Of a stretch of 27,058 nucleotides of DNA, positions 18,630-27,058 are shown piece after piece. How positions within the stretch are numbered: position 1 is the first letter of the stretch; every line of letters begins with the position of its first letter. Made by a program: the position numbers and the translations under genes. The DNA is taken from positions 1 through 27,058 of the forward strand of contig JAYMTF010001033.1 in the NCBI GenBank assembly GCA_036897485.1, read 5' to 3'. The notes under the pieces are model-generated. The model was not told the DNA's origin, ran no database searches, and worked only from the letters and a program-made list of their open reading frames with translations. The stretch is from Pelargonium nanum. Taxonomy: Eukaryota > Streptophyta > Magnoliopsida > Geraniales > Geraniaceae.

Positions 18630-21600
18630 ATGGCGGAACAATTGGGCTTGGAAGGTAGCCAACCAGTGGATCTTTCCAAGCACCCCTCTGGAATTGTTCC
18701 CACGCTTCAGTAAGTCTCTCCGATTCTCTTCATTATTATTTTAATATTAAAAACTTGATTTTGATCGGATTTGAGTTTGTGGGTCTGTTTGTTATTGTAA
18801 ATTACAGAAGAAAAATGTGATTTTGCCACATTGGGGATTATCTGAATTTGATTTGACACATGCAAGTGAATGAATTGAATCGTATGATGTTTGTTAAGAT
18901 TGGATTTGTTCAATGATGGCAAGCAATAGAAATTTCACATGCTGTTGGTACTGACCTTTTAGCTGAGCTCCTCTTAGTCCCTGGAAATATGTTATGGGTT
19001 TGATTTCATTTAGAGTTTGTGGGTTATTGTAAATTACATTTTTTAACAAATTGGGGGTTGACTGAATTTGATTTTGCACAATAAGTTGATTAGAAGCCTT
19101 GTGAGCTAGTGAATTGTATCGCATGTTGTTTGTTCGGATTTGAGTTCTTTGTAAGAAGCTTTATTTCAATTGCTTAAGGTGGGAAGCAATTGGAATTTCA
19201 CATGTTGCTACTGAACATTTGGCTCAGCTGCTCATAGTCTCTAAAAATATGTTATAGGTTTGATTTCCCTTTATTCCACTTACTAGAGAAGATCACCAAG
19301 ATCTTGTGTCTAATCGGCATTGATTCATGGTATACCAATTTGATACGGGTTCTCTTATTGAATTGCTCATTCAATGAGCATTCTGAATTTTATGCCTCTG
19401 GCTTGAACCTCCATGATCTTTAGCAAGTGATTTTGAGGTGAATTCCTATTGATACACCTTCGTTTTTGAAAATTGAATGGCAAACCACAGTTGCTCTCAA
19501 TTGTTTTGATGCCTTTGTACATCTTACATTGGTCGTTGGCAATATGTTAGCCTTCTTAAAGTGTAACTTGCAAGGAAAAATTCATATAGTGAAAGCTTAT
19601 TTTAAGTATTAGCAAGAGATTTAACTCATTGGCAGAAAAATTGGTTGGAACTTGGAAGTTGAGAATATTGGGAGTTTACACTTATTAGCTATTTGCTAGA
19701 CAATACGTATAATTGGTGCTTATGTTGTGGCCATTTTATCTCAACTCATTGCTGGACACTTTTAACTTCAACATTTTTTTCCAAATTACTCGGCTTTTGC
19801 CTATTTTAGCTATATAAATTATCAGTCCATGTTCTCTGATGTTGAGGTATGCTGGAAATTTATTTATCAATTCTATTTGAAAAACATTTCCTTGGATTGT
19901 TAATTTGGTATTTGTGTAGAAACATTGTATCGACCGTCAACTTGGATTGTAAGTTGGAGCTCAAGACAATTGCCTTGCAAGCTCGAAATGCAGAATACAA
20001 TCCTAAGGTATGTTACAGTTTTGTAAATTTGATCATTTGATTCATATTCCACACCTGTGCTAGTTCAGCTGGATTAGCATATATCTAGTATGATTTGGCA
20101 TATATAATGTGAGGTGTTTTTGTTCGATTACTAACCTCTTACAATCAAATGCTCGAACAGCGTTTTGCTGCTGTTATAATGAGGATAAGGGAACCAAAGA
20201 CTACTGCTTTGATTTTTGCCTCTGGAAAAATGGTAAATTTCTTCCACCCGTCTGAAATTCCCATCATTGGGGAAACTGTTGCATTTTTTGTTAATAAGTT
20301 GGTAACATTTGATTTTTCTTTAAATTTATATATTATGTGTTGGGTTATGTTGGATCTTGATGAATTCAGTAGCTTCAAATGCTGGTCATATGGTTTAGTT
20401 TTTGTTGGGGCTCTGTTGTGGTTCATTTATGCATTAAATTGTTATGCATGTTGTGGTTATTTATTTATGGAGGTCAATTGCTAAACCAATATGGTTCTGA
20501 TTGAGTCTCAGGCCATGTTCACAATTAGGGTACTGAATTATATACCCCTGCTGTTTCAGGTCTGCACAGGTGCAAAAAGTGAACAGCAGTCAAAACTGGC
20601 AGCAAGGAAGGTAAACGTTGCTTTTCAGAATACTAGTCCTTCAATTTAGAGTACTTTGGCCATTTCTGGTGCATATAATATTCAGGTAAAAAAAATAAAA
20701 ATGTACTTCAGTTGCAACTAGGAGCACAACAATTTTTGGAACCAATAATGAATTTTCTTGACAAGGATCATATTTACTGTTGTGATAGTTTATCTGCCAA
20801 TGTTTATCTGACGTGGTATTTATGATTTTAGTATGCCCGAATCATCCAGAAGCTCGGGTTTCCTGCTAAGTTTAAGGTATCTCTCTCACCATACACAGGC
20901 TCGTGCCCAATTACAACCTCAAACATATGCACACCTGCAAACTTGTTGTATTTGTTATTATTGGTACTTAAACTTTTTACTCATATGTTTTATTGTTATA
21001 GGACTTCAAGATTCAGAATATTGTGGGATCTTGTGATGTAAAATTTCCAATCAGACTTGAAGGTCTGGCATACTCACACGGTGCCTTTTCAAGTGTAAGT
21101 ACATTCTTATGTCATTGAATTTCATCGCCCAATGCATGCATATGAAAATAAAGTACTTTCTTTCTGGTCAAGTACATTGCCCATTCCTGTGTAAAAAGGA
21201 CATCTCAGTGTGCACAAGGCTCACACCATTGTGGGGTTTGGGGAGGGTCATTTGTGTAGGCTGTTTTCTTAACTTGTGCCCGTGATCTTAAGGTTACAAG
21301 TTAGCAACCTTGTCAATGTGTCTCTTCCAGTGTATTGATAGAAACTGTGCCACGATATCTGATTCACTTCTGCTGAGTTTGATATCTAAATTCAACCATT
21401 CCTTTCAAGTGGTATATATAGGTTATTGTGTTCATCTATGTTCCTTTTTTTAGACCATTCATTTGGGTATACAATTACCAATATTGTGTGAGCCTTTTCA
21501 ATTTCAGAATGAGCTTTAGGTTACGTTTAGATAATCTGATTGAAATAGAAATAGAACACCGAGGAAACCATAGAATTTCAAATGACCATTAAGAGTAGTC

Positions 21601-21931
21601 ATTTGCAATACCCATGCGGCCATGCCATATATGGTGCCTTGTTTTTCTCGTTGGACTTACACTGTTTTATTGGTGGCAGTATGAACCCGAGCTTTTTCCT
21701 GGGCTAATATATCGAATGAAGCAGCCTAAGATTGTACTCCTTATTTTTGTATCCGGAAAAATTGTGCTTACAGGAGCCAAGGTAACATATCTCATTTGCT
21801 CGCGTGTAGCAATGGAGGGAGTTATCTGAACAACTCTTTTCCTTCATGTCCAGGTGAGAGAAGAGACATATACAGCTTTCGAGAACATATACCCAGTGCT
21901 TACAGAGTTCAGGAAAGTCCAGCAATGGTAA
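18630..21931 (+). CDS. TBP: TATA-box-binding protein (TBP)
   Basis: Core transcription factor that binds and bends TATA DNA within TFIID and also serves RNA polymerases I and III. Eight exons, 18630-18709, 19920-20007, 20161-20232, 20560-20610, 20832-20876, 21002-21094, 21680-21781 and 21854-21931, join in frame to 202 residues; plant TBPs are about 200. A short N-terminus ([20 protein letters not shown]) precedes the two direct repeats of the saddle domain. Repeat 1 runs from [20 protein letters not shown] to [17 protein letters not shown], and repeat 2 from [14 protein letters not shown] to TEFRKVQQW. The paired strands ALIFASGK and LLIFVSGK carry the intercalating-type Phe residues. All introns are GT/AG. 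The final codons read CAA TGG TAA, giving the conserved QQW end. No residue of the DNA-binding surface looks altered to me. Confidence 0.98.
18770..19275 (+). repeat. tandem duplication in TBP intron 1
   Basis: Two diverged copies follow each other at a period of about 240-260 bases. Shared blocks include tttgtgggt with ttattgtaaattac (about 18775 and 19015), tgaatttgatttgacaca and tgaatttgattttgcaca (about 18844 and 19062), tttcacatgctgttggtact and tttcacatgttgctactgaa (about 18933 and 19195), and aaatatgttatgggtttgat and aaatatgttataggtttgat (about 18985 and 19245). It lies within the 1210-base intron and does not touch the splice sites. Confidence 0.8.
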
Positions 21932-22690
21932 TGACCTTGAAGCTCTTGCTGAGTCCTAAGGATTTGATAATGTATTTTATATATATATATATAGAGAGAG
22001 AGATGAGAAAAAAGTATCTCAGCCAAAGTGAGAAACATTGTTACTTCGAGTTCGAGTATGATGTTCCGTTGCTGATCAAAAAGCTGTGGGAGTATGGCTG
22101 AGAGTAAAGAATCCGAGCCATGAAATACCCTTCTTAGGCGTGGAGGGGTAATTTAATGAGTTGCTCTAAAGCCAAAATCCTCTTGGCTTAGAATTCTGAC
22201 TCTCTCTCTCTCTCTCAATCGATCGAACAAGAAATGGTGTGAGTGAGTGATGCGTCTCTCATGTTATTTTTGTTTGGTGGCAGATGAGATCTACATTCTG
22301 TTGAGGAAGGGGTTGTGAATATGCATGCATAATAGGTGGAGGGACATGAATGAACCATGCACCATGCTATTGCTACATGTTGAGAAGCTTGGAGGGGTTG
22401 GCTGGATTCCCATTTTTGGCCTCAAAGAGGACTGTTTGTTTTCACCATGCCTTAACTAAAGAGAAAGGCAAGCAGGCTGAGATATAAATGAAAAGCTTTT
22501 GTTTTTTTGTTTTGCTTTTATGGAGGATCTTTAACAATGTGAATATTGTTGGAAGAGTTCAATAATAATTTCACATTTTAACCAGCTTTTTTTCAAATAA
22601 AGTATGCAAATGAACCATATATCTATCTTGGATTGGAACCATCCTAATGTTATTTGATCATGTCTCAACACTTGCTCATGAATGGATAGC

Positions 22691-23005
22691 CAAATATTTG
22701 CAACAACTCCTATCCTGTGGCACCCAACATCTGACCCACATTTACAGACCAATCACACAGAGTCAAGTCGAATAAACTCGTAATCCAGGAACAAAGACCT
22801 GAATCATTTTAAGGTCGGGTTCAGGTTAAACCTCCCTAACCGTAACTCGGACAGCCTAGTATTTGCAATAACTCATAACTTGTGGCACCCAACATCTGAC
22901 CCGCATTTTTAGACCAATCACAAACGAGTCGGGTCAGATAAACTCGTAATCCATGAACAAAGGCCTAAATCATTTTTAGGTCGGGTTTAGGTTTAACCGT
23001 AACTC
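22691..23005 (+). repeat. two-copy tandem repeat, about 165-base period
   Basis: The block tgtggcacccaacatctgac starts at 22716 and again at 22881. Each copy continues with agaccaatcaca, then a cgagtcgggtcag-like word, then ataaactcgtaatcca, gaacaaag and taggtcgggtt. The copies differ by scattered substitutions and a small insertion. I found no long open frame in it. Confidence 0.85.
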
Positions 23006-23019
23006 CAATAGTTAGCTAA

Positions 23020-23065
23020 CTCCGGGGCGTTTGCTTCTCTTGAGATCCTAGGTTCGAGTCTCGCT
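23020..23065 (+). repeat. tRNA-like or SINE-derived fragment
   Basis: The words gggcgtttgcttctcttgag and atcctaggttcgagtctcgc, the latter with a pol III B-box-like ggttcgagtc at 23051-23060, resemble the head of a tRNA-derived plant retroposon. There is no complete tRNA cloverleaf and the element's borders were not found. Confidence 0.3.
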
Positions 23066-23292
23066 TGCTGACGATAAAATTAGCTCTAGTTAGAAGGGCA
23101 AATTTGGTATTTCGCACAAAGACCAAAGAAGATATTCTGACAAGGAGAGAGACATGTGCGGAAACATGTGGCAATGGTGTTTTCCGTGGAGTGACTGATT
23201 TTCTTTTCCACCATTTTCTTTTTCTACTTCCAAAAACCCAACCAACAAAAACAAATTCCACATTTCCATTTCCTCTCCGATCAAAACTGTAA

Positions 23293-23337
23293 ATGGTTCG
23301 AATCTACATTGGAACCGGAGAGGAATATAAGAGCTAG
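23293..23337 (+). CDS. upstream open reading frame of the HNH gene
   Basis: A 14-codon frame, MVRIYIGTGEEYKS then TAG, ends four bases before the main ATG at 23342. Its ATG context (gtaaATGg) has A at -3 and G at +4, which is fair for plant initiation. It could reduce translation of the downstream protein if it lies within the transcript, which the sequence alone does not prove. Confidence 0.35.
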   Translation: MVRIYIGTGEEYKS

Positions 23338-23341
23338 CTTG

Positions 23342-26300
23342 ATGGCCCAATTCGCAACAGCAACAACAATACAGGGACGCCTGAAATCGCTGAGGTGTGG
23401 CGATTCGTTTCGCTGCGACACGAAAGACCCACTTCACTATAAGAAGCTACTCCTACTGGGAAATGGTGGGTCGAGCTCGATTCAGCTCCACAAGCCCAAA
23501 TTTGAGCTTTTGGGTTCCACTAGGATCTACTCTTCTTCGTCTTCTTCTTCTTCATCACCATCTAAGAACCAATTTAAGCATTTAGATGCCAAGGTGCTCG
23601 TCAATGGGAGTGATATTGAGTTAGACTCCGACGAGTTGTCTTGTTTCAGAGGCCTCGTCTTGGATCTCTCTTACAGGTCTCTTTTTTTTTTGCTTTACCA
23701 ATTTCCTTAAAAATCACACCTTTTTTTACTTCACTTTGTCATATACACATTTTTCTGAAAGTTGCATAAATATTATTTTGAGCATTGGTGGTGAGATCCA
23801 ATATTATAATGATTAGCTTTGATTAAAATAATAGTTGAAGGGTCAAGTGTGATATGTGTGTATAGTTTGATGATTTGTTATAACATTGAAAGTACAAACT
23901 TTTCTAATTTATGCAGTTGATTATGGCTTTAACTTGGTGATCATGGCATGACGCATTGAGTGTCTATTGGTGATGGAGTCAATGTTGCTCTAGTAGTATC
24001 AGAGAAAGCTACTTATCTACATGTCGTTTTGTGTTTTTATGTTCTGTGCTAGCTCAATCAACCTAGGTGGTATAGGTGGATTTATTGATTAGTTGTGTGT
24101 TACGAGTTCCATTTTAATAAGAAGTTGAAGCCGTGGAAACTAGTTTTTTTACATGTTTGTGGTCCTAAGAGAGGCTCAAGTGGCTTCAAATGTGCACTCT
24201 AAGAAGTTGAAGGCTTGAAGCTATTGAAACTAGTGTTGTGCATATTTGTGTTATTATGTTCTGTGTTAGCTAAATCAATCTAGATATCTTCTTATCTACA
24301 TATATGTTCTGTGTTAGACTTTTAACCGAATCAATCTAGTTGGTATAGGTAGATTCTTTGACTAGTTGTGTGTTATGTATTTCATTTTATGAAGAAGTTG
24401 AAGCCATTGAAACTAGCCTTTTACATGTTTGTGGTCCTAACAGAGGCCTAAGTGGCTTCAAAGTTCAAATGTGCACTCTATATGTATAAATGATGTTCTA
24501 TTCATCGATCGTTGTTATTTCCTGGTATTTATATGATTGGCAAGTCCAATGCATTCATTATTTTGGGTGTTTAAGTTCGTTTTTCCGTATTCTCTTTCAT
24601 TTCTAGTTTCTAAGCTATAGGAGACCTTCCATAGACATGTGCTCATTTCATCGGTTATGTTTATCGTGGACCAGGCCAGTCAATATTGTCGGCTGGAAGC
24701 GTGCCATATGTTTGGAGTTCATGGAGAAGGTTGGTCTATTGTGTCTCACATATTCATGATATATGCCTTGTGGATATTAGTAGTGCTGATTTTTTATTTA
24801 TTATCTTCTTTCTCGGCAGGCTGATGTTTTAGAATATTATGAAAAGACTGTAAACTCCCCAAACGGATCCTATTATATACCAGCCGTGTTAAGGGTATGC
24901 AATTGAGGAGCTCTTACGGGTTTTATGTTTTGTTTCACTTTACATTATTTCTGAGGCGTTAGAGTTGTGTTAGTTTATATTGTAAAGCATTTGGCTTCTT
25001 CTCTTTCCGGGTGAAATGCATATGATCGCTTGAATTTATCGTCTTCTTTTTGTTCTTTCAGGTTCAACAATTACTCCGGATTGTTAAGAGAAAAAGAATC
25101 AGAAGGGTTGCTAGTCGCAAGGATATACTCCGGCGTGACGATTTCACCTGCCAGTAAGTTATTTGCAAAAACTGTTCAATTAAGTTGAACTTGTTCAGCT
25201 GAAGTAAAACCATTAGCAGCAGAACATTACATATGTCCTTTTGAACAGGTATTGTTCTTCACTTGACGACTTGACCATTGATCATGTCCTCCCGATATCA
25301 CGAGGTGGAGAATGGAGTTGGGAAAATCTGGTAAGGCAAGCTGTTGCTGATAGTTTTAGTCGGTCTAGAGAAGGAAAAACTATCAAAATAAAAACTATCA
25401 GGAACCGACCAATTTGCTCCATGAACTAATTTTATACCTAAACTGATCAGATCCTGATAGTTTGAGGGCATTTTGGCAATTTTCCTGTCAGGGTATTAGC
25501 ATAAGTTCTTGTTGTGTGAACTGTGGGCATACCTTTGGCTAGATCTTCCCAAGGAAACTATTTTATCATTTTTGTTGATTCATACTGGTCTGAATTGGAT
25601 AATGCGAAGAATGAGTATGAAGATGACTAAACTATTCAAATGTGATCTATCTCAAAACAATTTGATGGTATAAAATACATGACAATCCCTAGCATTTCTC
25701 TTCACTCCTGTGAAAGAAATCAAGCATCAATGAGTACAGATAATGACTTGTCAACAATACAATGCATATCTTTCTGTTTGTGATATTGTTCTTTTCCGTG
25801 ATAGGTCACTGCTTGTAACAAATGTAACATAAAGAAAGGGAGCAAGACTTTAGAGGAAGCCAATATGAAGCTGATTAAGGTCCCAAAGGTATTATTCCCT
25901 TCACAATGCCGTATCAGTAAATGAACAAATCATTCTATGCATAGCTTGTTGTTTACTTGCAAATCTTTTTGAAATAGACAGTCAATTAGGCTACTAACAA
26001 CAGCAATTCTAGTAGCGTATGGAGTAGACTTTTTGTTCAGGAATGAGAATCAAGAATCGGAATGAAAATGACTGAAATGGGAATCTTTTCAAAAAGTTTA
26101 GTGTTAAATATTTCTCTACCCCTGTACAGTCCGCAAGTATAAGTTTTAGCCTTTAGATTTTTGTTTTAATGTTTACGCCCTTGAACTGTTTGAAAATGTG
26201 GTTTACCCCTAGAAATCGGCTGAAGACAGTTAGGAACATGTGAAATGATACCTTTGATGCATGAATTCTTGCAGGCACCAAAGGACAGCTACGACGTATT

Positions 26301-26385
26301 TGCCGTACCCTTGACAAAAGACGCCTTAAAGAGGCTGAAGAAGAGAATGGAGACGCCAGAAGAGTGGCGGCAATACTTACGGTAG
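23342..26385 (+). CDS. HNH endonuclease domain protein, probably organelle-targeted
   Basis: Nuclear gene for an HNH (McrA-like) domain protein, similar to Arabidopsis At3g47490 as I recall it; its substrate is not established. Seven exons, 23342-23676, 24675-24729, 24820-24894, 25062-25153, 25249-25330, 25805-25888 and 26275-26385, join to 277 residues. The N-terminal ~75 residues are rich in Ser and basic residues with few acidic ones, including a run of nine serines, as expected for a chloroplast or mitochondrial transit peptide. A conserved block follows: FRGLVLDLSYRPVNIVGWKR. The nuclease domain has C185/C188 (CQYC), catalytic-type D197-H198 (TIDHVLPISRGG), N212 and C217/C220 with N221 (ACNKCN), so the zinc knuckle and ββα-metal fold are intact. 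The ATG is the first in frame; upstream in-frame sequence starts only at a TTG. Confidence 0.92.
24039..24480 (+). repeat. tandem duplication in HNH intron 1
   Basis: Two diverged copies lie 273 bases apart. tggtataggtggatt at 24068 pairs with tggtataggtagatt at 24341. gaagttgaagccgtggaaac (about 24121) pairs with gaagttgaagccattgaaac, and catgtttgtggtcctaagag pairs with catgtttgtggtcctaacag. gtggcttcaaatgtgcactc pairs with a version carrying a short insertion. A partial third copy of ttgaagctattgaaactagt and atgttctgtgttagct lies between them. The intron is unusually long for this gene (998 bases). Confidence 0.85.
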
Positions 26386-27058
26386 CCCTCTCTGAGCTGA
26401 GGGCAGTTGTGTACATTTATTTGGTTGTGGTTGTGGTTGGTACATACTGAATCTGTTGTATTGTAGTTCATGGTTCTCAGGTTTGCTGAAACAAACACCT
26501 CTTAATTGTATATGCTGCATAGCTCATGCAATATTGCTTGACTTGTTTTCTTTCTTTAACCGAGAAACTCTGTAAATTTCATGTAAGATAACTGCTACCT
26601 GATGTATGTGTATATATATAACATAACTAGATGGAGTTCTCGTGCATCGCACTTTTTTATAAATAGCCAATCAATACACACACATATATATATAAATAAA
26701 GGGATTGAGAAGTGTACCTCATTAAAAATCTTGGATCCGGGCGGGTCGTTCTGCTCCCACCAATTTATTGGTTTGGGTTAGGCTAAACAAAAAATTATTA
26801 GGTTTGGATTCCTTATTCTCTATATATATAAATATATATTGAACTTAATATGTTTAAAATTATCTCATACAACTGCCGTTTTGAGAGTCGAGTAAGGTTT
26901 TTGTTCGGCTACGGTTGCTCTTGATTTCAAAGCGGCGGCAGTCTTTTGAATCTAGATACATCAAAATTGTGGTCTTTCTCGTTTAGATAGCGAGCTCTTG
27001 CTTTGATAGCAAGTTTAGGTTTTGTTAGGGTTTATTTGTTGAGTGGCGGCGTAGATTC
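26386..27058. other. HNH gene 3' region and unassigned right edge
   Basis: The first ~200 bases should be the HNH 3' UTR. AT microsatellites occur at about 26611-26620, 26683-26697 and 26820-26840. From about 26870 the sequence changes to G-rich words (gagtcgag, ggctacgg, aaagcggcggcag) and ends with gttagggttt at 27026-27035 and gagtggcggcg. This may be the 5' leader of another gene on the plus strand or the 5' end of a retroelement. No start codon with a supported frame is visible before the window ends. Confidence 0.4.

Larger units (their letters stand above)
21932..23292. other. intergenic region with microsatellites and repeats
   Basis: No gene is supported between TBP and the HNH gene. 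The region holds a (TA)n then (GA)n tract at about 21977-22003, a (TC)n tract at about 22199-22217, the tandem pair at 22691-23005 and a short tRNA-like motif at about 23025-23060. A donor-like GTAATG overlaps the TBP stop, and a possible acceptor lies at about 22283, but splicing there is not needed for the family C-terminus. Confidence 0.5.

Noticed and set aside
21926-22283. A possible extra TBP intron starting at GTAATG inside the Trp-stop codons
   Set aside because: Reading straight through gives the conserved QQW end and a TAA stop. Splicing to the acceptor near 22283 would replace Trp by a stop, so the intron is not needed.
23309-23341. HNH protein starting 11 codons earlier at 23309
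   Set aside because: The triplet there is TTG, not ATG; the first in-frame ATG is at 23342.
1-27058. CRISPR arrays, bacterial operons or viral insertions
   Set aside because: No regularly spaced identical repeats and no viral replication or coat gene signatures; the window is ordinary plant nuclear DNA.

Overview
This is a window of plant nuclear DNA. The genes carry many short introns with GT/AG borders and AT-rich intron sequence. The predicted proteins are plant versions: TBP, the ING2-type PHD protein, plant CCT-theta, and a SINE-type KASH protein with an N-terminal ARM-like region. The gene content and repeat style suggest a eudicot, and a rosid such as a member of the rose family is my guess, not something I can show.

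Layout from left to right: the last two exons of an unrecognised gene (2-481, +); the complete 13-exon gene for chaperonin subunit CCT8/theta (1737-6684, +); converging on it, a SINE1/SINE2-type nuclear-envelope protein whose C-terminus is a KASH-like tail ending in VPT (7326-9507, -, with a leader exon near 10118); an ING2-type H3K4me3-reader PHD protein (11408-14498, -); divergent from it across a short shared promoter, the anaphase-promoting-complex RING subunit APC11 (15008-16397, +); a decayed short-chain dehydrogenase/reductase pseudogene (16937-17441, +); the TATA-binding protein gene (18630-21931, +); a probably organelle-targeted HNH-endonuclease-domain protein (23342-26385, +); and a final stretch that may hold the start of another gene or a transposon.

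The intact genes are housekeeping genes: cytosolic protein folding, nuclear-envelope tethering, chromatin reading, cell-cycle ubiquitination, transcription initiation and organelle DNA metabolism. They do not form a joint pathway. Their order is informative: CCT8-SINE-SDR recalls one Arabidopsis chromosome 3 neighbourhood and SINE-ING2 recalls a chromosome 1 neighbourhood, so this window looks like an unreduced version of a region later duplicated and thinned in Arabidopsis.

The non-coding DNA is rich in small decayed elements: a 353-bp MITE with long terminal inverted repeats in a CCT8 intron, hAT-like elements that share a TAGAGCTGACAA-type end, and several imperfect tandem duplications inside introns. 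I found no CRISPR, no operon, no verifiable tRNA or rRNA gene and no clearly new biological system. The points most worth checking are the APC11 first exon, which is one base out of frame with conventional splicing, and the alternative start of the SINE gene.
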